Numbered from the stretch's first letter, positions 23,792 to 37,811 are shown. The stretch: DNA of 64,000 nt from Monarcha castaneiventris obscurior (GCA_026261815.1 JAMPIT010000894.1:57631647-57695646); one strand, 5' to 3'. Program-made: numbers and translations. Notes: generated by a model not told the origin, from the letters alone.

Positions 23792-26700
23792 GCATTATTT
23801 TTTCACACAAACGTTTTCTGGAACTACTGTTTTCTGCCTTGACTTTATTGTGCAATACTGAGACCACCTATCCCACAACGTAAATCATTTTTTATGTTTT
23901 TGGCTGGCTTTTGGGGAGAAGGAAAATGTCATCCACTAAGGGCAAATTAGCTAAAAATTCTACCTTTCTGGGTTACACTGAAACACTCTTCACCATCTGT
24001 TACACAGATCCAGGACCAGACATGGAGAAGGAAGCAAAGTAGCAAGAGAGGGTATAATTACAGCTTGGAGGTTGCTACTGATACTTTAAATCTGGAAATT
24101 TAACCAGAGGTTCTGGATTCTTTATTTAGAAGTCTACAGTTACAAAAGGTGCCAATTTCTTTCTAGCTGTCTTTCTCAATTATTTAAAAATATAAAGAAG
24201 TGAAGAATATTGTCTAGAGAAGACATATGCCATGTTTTTCAATCTATGTCGTGAGAGTATCAACATGTCTCTTGGTCTTTACAGACCTACAACTGCTGAC
24301 TGACTTAACATTCATGTAACTTCTTCTAATGTACCTTTGCTTTACCTCTGCTTCTCTTCCAAGTTCTTGGCTACATTCTGCCTTTTGTCTGCCAAATTTT
24401 CTTCGTATCCATGTATACTGGTGTTATACCTTTGGCTTCTTTTTTAGTTTATTGTACATCAGACTCAAATTTGTTTGGGTTGCTTTTTTTTCTTTTTTGC
24501 CGGTAAGTATCAGCCCAGTACACAAAACATACACCTCTCTGTTCAGCAATTTCTATGACCTTTTTACTGACTCAGTCTTGATTTGGTATCTTCAAGTGCT
24601 GCCATTTTTTTGGGTGTGAGTGACAGGTTTAGCTTTTCCAAACTTCTGTCACCTGTATCCCCTGACATATTTCTTTAATGAGCAGTTGTTTATTTCTAAC
24701 TGGATTTCTTATAATTATAACTCTTGCAGGCAGCTGCCAGATAAAGTAATTCACCGTGGAATACTTGGTACTAGCATAAGATCTTCTGTTTCGACAGTTT
24801 TATAAAAAATGGTTCCAAGGACCTTAAAATAATAAATTCTGTAAAATAGGGGGGGTTGTGGCTCTTTTAATTTCTCCTTCACAAAGCTGATGTGGTTTTC
24901 TTGTGTTCTGTTTTGTTTTAAATCTCACAAGAAAGCACAGTTATATCTAAAACTCATGTAAATCAAATCAAGAACTAGAGCCACTGAGATGAGTGATTAC
25001 TTGAACACAGCACTTTGTATGATCAAGGGCTTCTGAAATCACTTCTGAATGGTGTTTATCAATGGTGCTCTCTGTTGTGTTAGGAAAATGAGGAAGCCTT
25101 AGTGAAGCCAAGGGTTGTGTGTGCTGAACAATCTTAAAGCACTCTGTCTTGTACCATGGATAGTGTAGGTTAGCAGGTACATAAACACCTGAAAGAGGTA
25201 GACTTGTTCAAGATTGTATAATGATAGCAGAGATGGGAACAGAGCATCCTGATTTCAAATCCTAACCTACCGTGATTCCATTGTGTCAGCATATGGCTTC
25301 TAAATATCATTGTTTTCAAATATAATTTCTTTTGAATTTCAGTAGATCCATGTCCAATGCAGTTTAACCATTCCTCTTACTGTTACATTGCTCACCCAGA
25401 TTTGTGGGGCTGTTGTACTACCTGAGCAGAATATTCATCCATGTTCTGAGGTGGAATATGAAATCCTTACTAACACTTAAGTGAAATTCTTACTTGATAC
25501 CTTCTTATACTTTTTTTGTAATTCCTGTTGAAACTGTCTAGTTTCTGGTTCATCTGGTTCCTCATACCAAAGTGTTAGAGCAATTAATTTATCTTTTTTG
25601 GGTCATACTGGGCCTGGAACCCACAGCTGAGTTGTTTCTGTAATACCACAAGACAGTGCTAGTTCCCTTGTGACTGCTTTAGAAGCACACAGTCTGCCTG
25701 CTTACCAATAAGAAAAATTTTAAGATTGTTTTGCTTGTGTATTCAGTGGCTTAATGCAGACTTAGCTCCAAGCTTCTCTGAATTCCTTAATATAAACAGA
25801 CCTCTCTCTTAATGATACAGCCTATATCAGATATAGGCTACATATAGAGCATCTGTGGAATGGTGAGCGAGTGACATCTGAAAAAGCTGGCATTTTCAAT
25901 GTTTGACATTGGTTTATAGCCTGTAACAGGAATTTCAAGTGTGGAAAAGACATATTTGTAGGCAGGAAAAAAAGGAAATAAAGTATGGAATAACCTTCCA
26001 TTTCAAGGCAGTATTCATATTCTGAGAACATATCCCCTTTACAAGTCATGAAATAGGGTTGTTGCTGTTTCTTTGTGTGTCCATAGCAATTTGAAGTGTT
26101 AATCAGTGTGCTTGATGCACTCTAATTGTAAAAAACCTCAGAACAAGACAAAATATTGGGCCCTTCCCCAAGGAACATACACATACAGGATAAAAGATTA
26201 AAAAAACTACCAGCAGAAGAAATTCAGAAAGGAGTTTCTCAGGGACCTAAAAGATGGGATTTATGTGTTGATATTGCTCATTAAAAAGAGATCCTTTGCT
26301 GAAGTTACCAAAAGAACATATGCCTGACACATTCTATTTCTGCAATACAGAATAACCGAAGAAAGAAAATACTGGTATATCGTATTGTATGTGAGTACAT
26401 ATACCTATATCATGCTAAAAAAAGATTGCTTGAGGGAAGCTATAAGCCCTACACGACAGATTGTGTAAAGTCACATGCCAGCTTTCCTTTTTTAGAAGTA
26501 CAGAAATAAAAAGTAAAGAAAGGGGTGGAGGGCAAAGGGGGCAAAACCACAAGAACTGAAGTCACTAGAGGCTTGCACAGCCTTACATCTCCTGCTTTAG
26601 GGTGTGATTATGAAAACTCCTCTGAGCGAAATGAATCCATGATCCTATTAAAGCCATGGAAACTATCTCTTGATTTGCATGGGCCATGGTTTTACTAAGG

Positions 26701-29700
26701 GTATTGAGGGACCAGTGCACATTGGAGCATGAATACATTAAGGCAGGAAATGAAATACAGAAAGTTCTATGAAGCATTTATCAATAATTAATGCTTTTTT
26801 CCATTGATTTTTTTCAACTCTCATACCACGTTACAGAGACAGAGACCAAAAAACATTGTCAAAGACCATAGCTTGACCAGCAACTATGTAAGACAAAGGA
26901 AAACATGCCCTGTGTTCAATACTGTTAGTTCTGATATTATCTCATGGTTGGGTATCATGGACTGTACTACCCTGCACAGTGACAAAGAACCCTGTGACAG
27001 GAGCAGGTAGGAAGTGCTAAGGAACAGCTCAGTCCAGAAAAGTCAACATTAGGGCTTGATTAAGAAAGAGACATCTTATGACTCACAAATCACTATGAAA
27101 ACCCCTTATACTTTTTGATACAAGTTCTGAGGGAAGGCACTTTTCTGAGAAAGTATTAACTAATTACTGATAAAAATATCAAAATTGGCTTGTGGCAAGC
27201 TATATTTTGCCACTAGCATGATATAAGACATGGTTTATATGCAAGTAACAATTTGAAAATGACACAAATATTATGGATAGTTATATTTTTGTTAGTTATG
27301 CTTGTAAATTTGCGTCTATAAAGTATTTCATAGATCTTTTAGGTATCTGGAAGGCTATCCCTCAATATCCCATGTATCCACTGAGACAATTTAGGGCTCA
27401 AAATGTAGAACTGGTCATGTGATTATAAAGTTAGATTTTTCCTGAAATAGAATAATTTACTACTTAACTAGCTAACTCATATATAATACAATAAAAATTC
27501 TCACATCGAAGAAAATGTATGTGTGAAAAAAGGCAAGAGGCTTTTGCAAGCCACTATGCTCTGATTCGGATCAAGATTTTGACCACATCAAGGGAAAGTG
27601 TTAACATAAAAGCTGTTATTCTTAGAAGCTGCCTGTCTGCCCACTGAAATGACAGTTACTGGCATGTGGAACCCTTCATTGTTTTGTTTTGGCATTGGGT
27701 TGGGTTTCTTCTTTCTTTGTAAGGTGGCAGACTGTTCTACTTTTATGTGCAGGAAAAATGTGCCTTTGTGAGAGCTTATTCTCTCCTGCCAGCCCATCAC
27801 ATTTACTCACCTTTGTGATCAACGAACCAAAACTGGCAGTGGATCTGAAATGACCATATCAGCTTTTTTTTTAATTGGCTTTACTGATCTGGAAAAAAAG
27901 CAAGCACCACTCCAGTTTCTCAGTCAGAGTTTCATGACTAACATGTTGAAGGGCTGATTTATCATAAAATAGAGGAATAGAGAATGAATTTACTTGGGGC
28001 TTAAAGCTAGATTCACTTATTTAAATTTGACTCCAAATTTACTTCCTTTTCATACCATTGTGTATTCATCAGGCCCTTTGAACACCAAAACAAAGCTGGT
28101 CGTGAAAAGTCAGTAGTGCAAGCACTTTCTAACAGCAATTACCAGCCAAATCATAAGCAAATAAGCTAGGCCTAAAAATGAGTTACCTAGAATTGAGCAA
28201 TAGGGCGTGATTTCACGCACAAATTTCAGAGGTATAGAAGAAAAAAGATAATACAAAATATCTTCAAATTGAGAAAATATGCTTTCACTACACAGAAAAT
28301 ATGGCATAAGTAACTCAACAGGCATATACCATATTAATTTCTGAATACATAGCATTTTAGAGTATTTGTTAGAACGATTGGTAAATGAGGAATTGCAACA
28401 CTACTTCTTGCCTGTTTGCCTCCTGCCTTCTTCCTCTGCTGCTGGCAGAGTCAGTTGAAAGCTGTAACAAACCAACAGAACATGCCTTTATTAAAGCAAC
28501 CAATGCTCACGTTCCTGAATGCTTAAATGCAGCCACCCTTCCTTTTAATATAAAAAAAAAGAGCTATAATCTAGAATTCAGTCATCTCTGCTTGTAAAGC
28601 ACCAATAGAGAGCAACCAAACTCCAAATAATGTCTTTGGGTGATAGCATAACAGGAAATTAGAGCTGTCACTAATTTCCTGGAGATTAATAAGGGACAGA
28701 TACTCCTGCATATTACCATGGGGATTTGGTGAAAAATAAAGCGAACAAGAGATGTCTGAGGAAATACATGCATGTTCATGTCTCTCTTTAAACATGTTAA
28801 CCATACTTTGTTGTATATGTTTATTTATTTCATAAATATCCCATTTTGATTTGAAAGGGAAAACCTTGGTGGTGGTTCCCACTTTACAGTTTAGGAAGAA
28901 ATTATTCTCTTTGTTTTTCATACCAATATGGTTCAGGGTACTCCAAGAACTTTGCTTTTGCAAGTAGGGGTTTGGAGGTGTTTCTGTACTCCACTTGATC
29001 AGAAGCACTGAGTATTTTGCAGTGTGCACTTTAAAGAAATAATAATTTTTTAAAAAGTTCAGTGTAATCTCCCAGGATCTTTGGTGCTAGCATCTTTCTT
29101 GAGAGATTATTGTATTTTGATATTGTTTCACTATGTAAAACTGTTTATTTTTCAGACAACAGATACATGCGGATACATAAGTGTTATTCTTCAAGTTCTG
29201 AATGCATTTTGAAAAACTGTGATTGGTAAGGAAAGATCTTTTCTGTTTCTATGTCCCACATCAATTTGATTAAATACTGCTCACATTTAGGGTCCTTAAA
29301 ATCTGTGAGGATGTCCACTTTGGTTTAGAATTATGTAGCAATTGGAAAACCAATCTATGTGTATCCAAACTTGAAGATTTTTTAAATTATACATAATTTT
29401 CTTCATACCTACCATATTTACATGAAAGAACTTTGTCTTCAGAAGAAAAGCCTGCCTAAAAGGTACAAGCAACTTGTAATTCAAATCAAGAACAGCAGAA
29501 GGTCTAAAAATAGATATTTTGTCAGTTTAATTTTAGTCGTAATTTTAGTTCACTTGAATCATGATTCATTAGGAAAAAAGCTGTTTACTTTGGAAAATAG
29601 AGATAGCAATTAACTAATGCAAAGGGGTTAGTAAATCATAAATGCACCTACAATGTTTACAAAGCCTATCTGTATCTGCTGTGTAACTGTAGAATGCACT

Positions 29701-30830
29701 TATTTGTATCAGCCTGCTTGGCTTACCTCTGATGTTGTCTCTATGAATAGTTTTTATTTCTCATGATTGTAACCCAAGACTGCCATCAGACAATGTCTTA
29801 GCTCTCATTTCTCTTCAACCATGCTGAACTGTTTTTGTTGCTGATGAGGCTGTGTTTCCCACAGCAGTATCCCACAGGGGGTCAGGGCACCTTGTGAGTT
29901 TGCCAACTAAGGAAGCAAGATGACAGGTGTAAAATGTCTGCATGGAAACTATGAAACCAAGCACTTAACTTTAGCATTGCATTTTATTTCTTACTGCACA
30001 AATATTTTTAAGTGGTGTCAGTGCTGTATATTGGGAACTTTTATGCAGATTTTTGTTTGTACTGTGGGATTGTGTTTGGTATTTTGGTACTCTCCACTAG
30101 ATCCTTTTGCAAGCCTTACAATTTCTGTTAATTTATGTCTATACAAAGAAATAAATATTTTATAATGAGGGTGATTTTCCAGAGTACGGTATGCAGCTGG
30201 CAAGTAACTGTTACAATTTTCATACACATAGTGGGTACCTAATAGGTCTAGATGTTTAGTCGTCTTGTGGATATGATACATAATTAATGGATAAAAAAGT
30301 GGGTCTGTGGTAGTACAGCTCATTATCATCTCTGTCAGGTATGCATTCCTCCTTAATAAACACCTATATTGTGAAAGAGTCCACAGTTACAACAGATAGA
30401 GGTAAGAGATGCTGCCTTCTGAATGGGCCTCTTCAATTTTAATGACTTGGAGGTCATCAACCTGCAAGCACACAGGTGGTTGTTGTGACAAGCCACATTG
30501 AATTCATGTCCCAAAATACAAAAACACCTTTTAGAGGTTTTGTATTTCCTTTTAAAAAGACTTTTAATTTTATGTCTCTATGTGAGAGGCAGTAAGTGAA
30601 GTCTGTAAATATTTTGTTAAAAGAGGTGTTAACACTCACAACGTACAAATTTAAGGTCGACGCTATGACACAGAAGTCTGTAGGCTACAAAGCCTGGCCA
30701 GTATTAGTGTTAGATAGATAAGTTGTTCTTATAAAAATATATATTTTCATTTTGGAAAGATTCACTTATGACATGATTCAAGATAGATGATGACTAGTAC
30801 ATTACTGGTAGATGACCAAATTAGATGATT
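23792..30830. other. AT-rich non-coding DNA, no gene recognised
   Basis: No LINE, SINE or LTR is recognised. Small structures are a 10-bp perfect palindrome with a 1-base loop (25819-25839) and an 11-bp inverted repeat (28652-28662 with 28671-28681). The longest frame (28571-29029, minus strand, 152 codons) has no recognisable domain and overlaps another frame, so I do not call it a gene. Confidence 0.5.
25819..25839. repeat. Perfect 21-bp palindrome
   Basis: AGCCTATATC at 25819-25828 and its exact complement GATATAGGCT at 25830-25839 are separated by one base. It could extrude as a hairpin. No function is inferred. Confidence 0.85.
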
Positions 30831-31575
30831 GCCCTGACACAGGGTGGATAAGTTGGGGCAATCCCAAGCAAAATACAGGCTGGGCAGATCAAGATCAAGA
30901 GCATTCATGAGGAGAAAGACTTAGAGTTGCTGGTTGACAAGGAGCTCAGCATGATCTGTTAATGTGCGCTGACAGCCCAGAAAGCCAAGCATGTCCTGTG
31001 CTGCAAGAAAAGCAATGTGGCCAGCAGGTCAAGGGAGGGGATTCTTCTGCCTTCTCTATTCTGCTCTGATGAGACCCCACCTGGACCACTGCATTGAGCT
31101 CTGTGATCCCCAGCATTAAAAGGGCACAGACCTGCTGGATCGAGTCCAGTTGAGACCACGAAGATTCTCAGAGGGCTGGAGGACCTCTCCTGTGAAGACA
31201 GGCTGAGAGCTGGGGTTGTTGAGCCTGGAGAAGAGAGGGTTCTGGGAGGACCTTCCAGCAGCTTTCCAGTGCCTAAAGAGGCTACAAGAGAGCTGGAGAG
31301 GGACTTTTCACAAGGGCATGGAGAAATAGGACAAGGGGGAGTGGCTTTAAACTGACAAAGAAGGCAGGGTTAGATTGGATATTCAGAAGAAATTCTTAAC
31401 CGTGAGGGTGGTGAGGCCCTGGCACAGGCAGCCCAGAGAAGCTGTTGATGCCCCATCTCTGGAAATGTTCAAGGCCAGGTTGGATGGGGGCGTGAGCAAC
31501 CTGGTCTGGTGGAAGGTGTCCCTGCCCATGATCTTTAAGGTCCATTCTAACACAAAACACTCTGTGTTCTATGAC
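30831..31575 (+). mobile_element. CR1 LINE fragment, ORF2 end plus 3' UTR
   Basis: Forward-oriented, 5'-truncated CR1. It opens in the C-terminal ORF2 region (ACAGGCTGGGCAG, GGAGAAAGACTTAGAG, TGTGCGCTGACAGCCCAGAA, AATGTGGCCAGCAGGTC) and continues through GAGACCCCACCTGGACC, AGACAGGCTGAGAG and GCAGCCCAGAGAAGC to the 3' part GGTCTGGTGGAAGGTGTCC. The usual segment between CCCTGCCCATG and ATCTTTAAGGTCC (about 20 bp in related CR1s, as I recall them) is missing here, so the copy has a small internal deletion near its end. Frames are broken throughout. Confidence 0.93.
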
Positions 31576-34500
31576 CCAATCCAAATTGAACAAAAAAGGT
31601 TATCTTGTTGTAAGACTACTCTTGGGAAGGATGGGAGTATCTCCTTTTTAGTCTATTTTTCTTTAATTTTTTTGGAGATTACGTCCCACAGGTGTGAAAA
31701 TCATTCTACTCCTCAGAATTTGATTAACTAAACAAAAAAGCCTTTGCATACAATGCCAACAACACATTAAATCCATATGCCATTAATCGATATATATGTG
31801 GTTTTTTTGTTTGTATATGTTCTAAAATTAGAAATTACTTGTACTTGAACCTTTTATTAGAGTATTTATGAAGCAGAATTTCTCAGTTTTTAATAGCCTG
31901 AGGCTGTTTAAAAGCAAATAATGTAATATCATGAGCATTTTACATTTTTTGCTGGAAAAAATTAGTCTTGACATTTTTGCTTGTCCTAAATTAGATTTTA
32001 AAAAAATTAGAATAGGAATGATTTGGGAATGTGCAAAATACAGAATTATCTATTTAAAACAACAATAAAAATATCATGTTAATAGTAACAACAATAATGG
32101 AAATTAAAGTTCAGTGTTTAACACATATTTTTATACTCTAGCCTCCAAATGCTGAACTAATTTTCTTCCCAAACTCTCTGCATACTTCTGCTGGAATAAA
32201 TTGTACCTAGCTCATCATTAATTTAAGTCACTTTAAGATTGATGTTTTTAGCTGCTTTGCTTCTTTTCCATAGCATTTATTTACCAAAATGCTTACACCT
32301 TACTTGACACATAAATCAAAAGTAAAATCCACACATTTTGATATTCAGATGAAAATAAGAAGAATATAAACATTTTATATCAAAAGAATAGAGATTATAC
32401 TTCTTTCATATCAATAAATCATATATTATTTTTTACTATGCCTAATTGGAGGATGCACTAAAAGAAAAACCAGGGAAATATTTGTGGAAGAATAAATATT
32501 TGAGAAAGGAAATTCTTTCAGAGGAAGAGATGTTCAGGAAAGAAGAGTTTTTGTGAATTTTCCAATCTGTTTGTCCACTTCAAGTTTTCCACCTGGGTCT
32601 GTAGACATTACAATCAAGGCCATACATATTATTTACTTCCCCTGGTTCTGTGGGTCCATGTTTATTTCTTTATGGCAAGGGAAACCTTTTGGCTAAGGAC
32701 ATGTTGATGAAAGCAATAAGAGATTAAAGGAGTTAAAGAAAACAAGGTGTTTTACCACTGAGAAATTTTAGTGGTCTCATAAAAAGTTGTCAAGGATAAA
32801 CCTTTTTTCAGATTGCAACATATGTTGGACAAAAAGGTGTCATATATGAACATTTGATCTTCAGCGGAAAAAAAGTGCAAGAAGAAACTAAAGAAGAGAA
32901 ACCTTTAATACCAGTATTAGCCATGTGTTCTCTTTAAATATGAGTCTTATTTTGGGGTTTTTTTTCTATTTTTTTTTCACCCCAACCTCTGAGACTAGGC
33001 TTTTTAACCCTGTGGCTCCAACAGTTAGTAAAAAATCCTGAGGGAGATGTTCCCCAGAATATAATGCAACCAGAAACAATTGCAGAGCTGCAGGCAGCTC
33101 CTTCAAAAACAAGGCAGCGTTTGTTAGTCAACTGGAATTCAACGTGAGAAGCCTCTAGGGCAGTGTCACTTAGTCAGTCGTAAGGAGATGTAGATTTCAG
33201 TGGTGTTGGCACACCTGCTAAGTGCAGAACAGTGCATCTCTGGTAGAAACAAACTGGCTATTTCTTTCCCTTGTTTTTTGTCCTGAAGACATAGTCCACA
33301 TTAAGATGACAAAATACTGTCAGATTTCTAAAGAAGGAAGAATTTTCAACCTAATACTGTGTGATCTGAATGTAGTGCCTATAAAAACATCTGTGAAATG
33401 CAGTCCAGCTAAAGAGCACTTTTAAGTCAGACAACTACTGCTTGCTGTCTGTGAGACCAGAACACCCTATGTGCATAGAGGAAAGATGCATTAAGAAAAA
33501 TCTTTTCTTCAAGTAGCACGATGTCATTATTGTGCCCCAGGTGAATGACACCTAGGAGGCAGCAGGCAGCTTGTGATTGAAGTAACCTGGAAGTTTCTGA
33601 GCAGGGGTCTCACACCTCTCTGTCCCTCCTACTCGTGCTCTTCTGTGTTTACAAAAGATTGTACTGCTGCTGCTACTGATTGAAAACACAGTATGGTGTA
33701 CTATGGACTTGCTGTTTAAACTGAGATACTACCTTTGAAGAAAGAGCAGAGAGGATGTATTTAATGTATTTACATGTATCAGAATATGAGGGTGATCTTA
33801 TATCAATATTTTGCTCAACCAATTTAGTATACCTACATGCAAAACCCCAATGGATTTAGTGCCTAAAATGTTTTGTTTAAGTGTTATCAGACTTTACTAT
33901 TTCTGCAAATAGTGATTGCTTTGATGTACATTTGAATGGTGCAAACATCTTTTAATCTGAAATTTACGTACAATTAGTGATATTTCATTTTTAAAAGTGT
34001 TTTCTATAGAGCTGTTTACAGAGATTTGTATCTTTTCTATTGGCAAAAAGTTAAACAGAAGTGCAATGAGAAAAGGGTAGTAATAATTGCAAGTACTGTT
34101 GCACATTTCCCAGGACCAAATGTAGAGGGGGAAAAAGGCTAAGAAGTGTGCTCTTCTGATGGGTCACATCACTTCTCTTCTCAGCAACATGATTAAGGAT
34201 AAGTACCTGTAGTGCCATTCTTCTGCAGTATTCTAGGTATTCATGACATCCAGCAGAGCTGTGGAGGAACTCTGTCTAACATGACAGAATCCCTTCTTGC
34301 AAACTGATTTTCCCAAACTTCTTGTCTCCTTTGTGTGTTCCTTGTTCCTACATTGCTGTTTCTCAGATACTGTTGCCAAACCTTGGCTGCATCTAAGTTG
34401 CTGCTTTATGCAAATCCATAATGTGCTGGGGTTTGTATCTGAATTCCTTGCAAAGGTGTAGTTGAAACCAGGAAAGCCCTCCTTCTCACCAGCATAAAGC

Positions 34501-35146
34501 TGAACCGCATGGCCAACTCTAGTATATTGTTTCTCCGCCAATTGATGTGGACAAGAACAAATTCCTACATAAGCACATTGACTGCAATGTGATTTCCTCA
34601 AGTTGCTTACTAACGATATAAAAACTAATACAGCATGAAAGTGTGTTATTAAAACTGCCAAGTGGAAGCATACTCCTGACTTTCAAGCATTACATGCATT
34701 CTGCCCTAAAGGCATGCTTCTCTTAATTCAAGGGACCAGCATTAAATGCTGCCAACAAGACTTTTTGTAACCAGTAATTATTTTTGACTTAACTTTAGGC
34801 AGCTTTGTATGGGCTTGTTAACTCTGCTAGTTCTATCATTATGTATTTCAGGATATTTTAGCTTTCGTATATTTGCTTTTCAATTACTGTTTTAGATGCA
34901 AAGCTGTCACTATAGTACGCCTATGAAATAAAAAGTACTGAGCATGAAGTTTAGCTGGTGGGTTTTTCGTGTCTTTGTGTCTGTTGCGGGTTTTTTTTCC
35001 CCTCCTGATTTTCGTTCTTTGTTTCTAATACAAGAAATTCTAATACAGTTTTGACAATTTTGATTCAGAACCACTTTTCTAAAGCCTTAAGAATGATCGG
35101 AAATCTAGAAAACATCACCAGCAAAGATTTAACAATGTTAAAGTTA

Positions 35147-35191
35147 TTTTGTTCATAGTCTTTCTTTGAAAAAGAAAGACAATGAACAAAA
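35147..35191. repeat. Near-perfect 21-bp inverted repeat, 3-base loop
   Basis: Arms 35147-35167 and 35171-35191 are complementary at 20 of 21 positions, the mismatch being at 35157/35181, with loop GAA between. The loop is too tight for a typical microRNA precursor. The structure fits a quasi-palindrome made by foldback templating. Confidence 0.9.
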
Positions 35192-36061
35192 ATTATTTGG
35201 CATTCTGAACTAACATTTTCTGCGAATCTGTGGAAATAAGTTTCTTCCTCTCCCCAGTCACATGCATCTGAAGTACTAGTAATAGGTGTTACTGGATCTA
35301 TCAAGGCCTTTGGGAGAAGACTAAACATGTCTAATTTCAGAAATTTATAAGATTATCTAGTTTGAATTTTCCTTGCTTCTTAAATATTCCCCCAAGGTAT
35401 TCCTCAGATGCATTCCCCTTTTAAAAATGGCTATGAAAGCCATTCTAGAGAGCACAGCATTCTAGACTTGCCTCTGAATGGTTGGAATGGCGATTTTTCA
35501 AACAATGATTAGAGCCCAATAAATGAGTAATCACTGATGTGGGATGTGGGAGCTCTGCATAAAATTTTCATAAAGGGGCATTCTGCTTCATCCTACCCTC
35601 AGCACACAACACAGTGGTCAGCTACTCTGTAAGAACAGGATGATTTTGCAGCAAGTAGAGGAAAGGCAGATGGGATTAATGCTGTACTGTGGACATGTGG
35701 ATATGTTATGGTTATAAACTCCAGTACAAGGACACTAGATACCACTGTAATTTCTTTGCTAAATAAAGATTTATTGTATTACATTGTATTATACAATAGA
35801 ACATTTTCATTAAAAATTGGCCCAAGAAACACCTACTTAAAACTGTAGCACATAACACAGTGTGCAGAGATGGATTCTAGATAGGTAATAAAACTTTTTC
35901 TTTCCTGACAGCGGTGCATTTCCTTTGGGAGCATGATCCTATTAAATTCAGCTGTATCAGCTTGTGCCCTTTTGATTTAAGTTGCATCCCTTTTCAGAAC
36001 TGTAGAACTGTGAGCAGAAAAGTTGACAAAACTATAAGAATTCAAGTATTTGTAAACATTT

Positions 36062-36080
36062 AATAATAATAATAATAATT
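36062..36080. repeat. (TAA)n microsatellite
   Basis: A short uninterrupted run of about six TAA units. Confidence 0.9.
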
Positions 36081-36844
36081 TAGTAATCCAATCTCATTAT
36101 AACAAAGAGTTGCAATTCTTTGCTGTACTGTCCTCCACTATTGAAACCCACTCATTGTTTCTCTTACTCAGTTGGAGTCTTACAGCAGTCATACTCTTGG
36201 ATGCTGTAATGGCAGCATTCATCCCACCTAGCTTACTATTGAGAGTATCACCAGCTCTTATATATATACGAGCCTTTCCTGGCCTCCTTTGTCTCCTCAT
36301 GCCTAAAATAGCATTAGTTAATGAAGCCTGTGAACAAATTTAGCTGTCATATTATAAGTAAAACATTAAAAAATCAAACAATGCTGTCAAGAGCAAAAGC
36401 TTGACCTGGTGTAAATCAGATTAATCTTACTTAAATCAGTAAGTCTATTTAAAATTTGTTAATTTCTGCTAATTGAACTATACATGTGAATTTTAGTATT
36501 CCAGCATTTTGCTACATGAGTGAAAATAATCTTAAAGGAAATAGGAAGATTTACTCTTGAGCCAATGACTAGCTAGAGCATAGAGATATACTATGGATAT
36601 GGTGGCTGAGTTGATTACATATATGAGTACAACGCATTCTAATTTTAGCAAAATATTTTTCTCATTCTAAATATTGCAGCAGAGTTATTGAGTAAATGGG
36701 TAATTTGTAAGCTTGGCGCTTAATCTAGTGGTTATGAACTAGGAACTATTGCTAAAACATATCTGCACTGATCTGTCTGTCCAGCATAAGGAGCGATTGC
36801 CTTTTTGTCTTATACTGTGATTTTTGTCTCCTTCAGAGGATGCC

Positions 36845-37806
36845 TGTCTTGGTTTGAAAGACAGGTGTCTGTCAAGGACAGCAGGAGCCTCCTCTGAAAT
36901 GGAAAATGCAACCCCTTCCCCTCCCAATTATTATAATTTTGAAATTAAGGGGCTTTCAGGCAAAGATATGAGGGATAGGAATAACAGTTCTTTTCTAATA
37001 TATATATGTGTATAACAACACAAACAAACAACAGTAACTGTGGCAGTAACAGCAAACAGAACCACAAACCCAGTGCCGCCTTCTCTGCTGTCAGGCCCTT
37101 TCCTGTGGGTGCAGTTCCGCTCGTGGCCGGCAGGGGCGCTGGCGGTTCCCGGTGAGCAGGGCTGGTGCGATGGTTCCCCCGTGGCTGCAGGGGACGCTCT
37201 GGAGCGAGCTCGGCAATGGTGGCTCAGGGTCCCGGGAAGGGTGGACAAAAAGCTTCACAAACCCCTGGGCAGCTGATCCCGGTGTCCGGCCGGACCCTCA
37301 GGAACAGCAGGCTGGGACAGCAGAGATGAGCACAGATCCCGGGTGACAGCGAGATGTATCAAACTCTGGTGCTGCAGCAGGAAAACTCAGCAGGTCTCAG
37401 CCGGCAGAGCATGCGGGCTATGATGTAGCGAAGGCTCCGAGCAGCGGCGGGGCAGGGCAGCCGCAGCCCAGCTCCCAGCAGGACAGGGAAAGGCAGGCTT
37501 GGGAATCCCAGGGGGTTCTCCCGTAGAAAGCAAGCAGCCCAAAAAGCAGAAGCTTTGCAGTGCTGATGAAGACCGTCTACCGCGATGGCAGGCAGCTCTC
37601 TGTCTGCCCTCCGAGAACACCAGCCTACTCCCCAGGTGTACCCAACCCCCAGGTGAAAAAAGGGTTGCCAGTTGGACCCCACCCCTGTGGTCAGGTCTTT
37701 TGTTTCTCTTAAGCACTCAGTAATTTGTCCTCTGGCAACAAATATGGGGAAAATTCTTTAAGAGAAAAAGAAAACAGGACAACTCCTAAACCCCCTAACC
37801 CCCACA
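36845..37806 (-). mobile_element. Solo LTR (ERVL-type), 962 bp, minus strand
   Basis: Bounded by a perfect 5-bp target duplication ATGCC (36840-36844 and 37807-37811). On the plus strand it runs from TGTCTTGGTTTGAAAGAC to CCCCCACA, so it begins with TG and ends with CA. The left end, read on the minus strand (GTCTTTCAAACCAAGACA), resembles the 3' end of songbird ERVL LTRs and the end of the LTR at 58877-59390 (TTTTCAAACTAGTACA). The middle (about 37070-37600) is GC- and CpG-rich, as in many LTR U3 regions. No clean AATAAA is seen where it would be expected; the minus strand reads AGAAAAGAACTG there. Open frames within it are not host genes. Confidence 0.85.
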
Positions 37807-37811
37807 ATGCC

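Larger units (their letters stand above)
31576..36839. other. AT-rich non-coding DNA with one strong hairpin
   Basis: No gene or repeat family is recognised. Notable items are the near-perfect hairpin at 35147-35191 and a short (TAA)n run near 36062-36080. The minus-strand frame at 34233-34661 (142 codons) is open but unlike any family I know. Confidence 0.5.

Noticed and set aside
31375..31731. 118-codon frame at the end of a CR1
   Set aside because: It starts in the CR1 3' untranslated part and continues into flanking DNA. There is no protein similarity.
35147..35191. microRNA precursor
   Set aside because: The 3-base loop and 21-bp stem are too short and tight for a typical Drosha/Dicer substrate.
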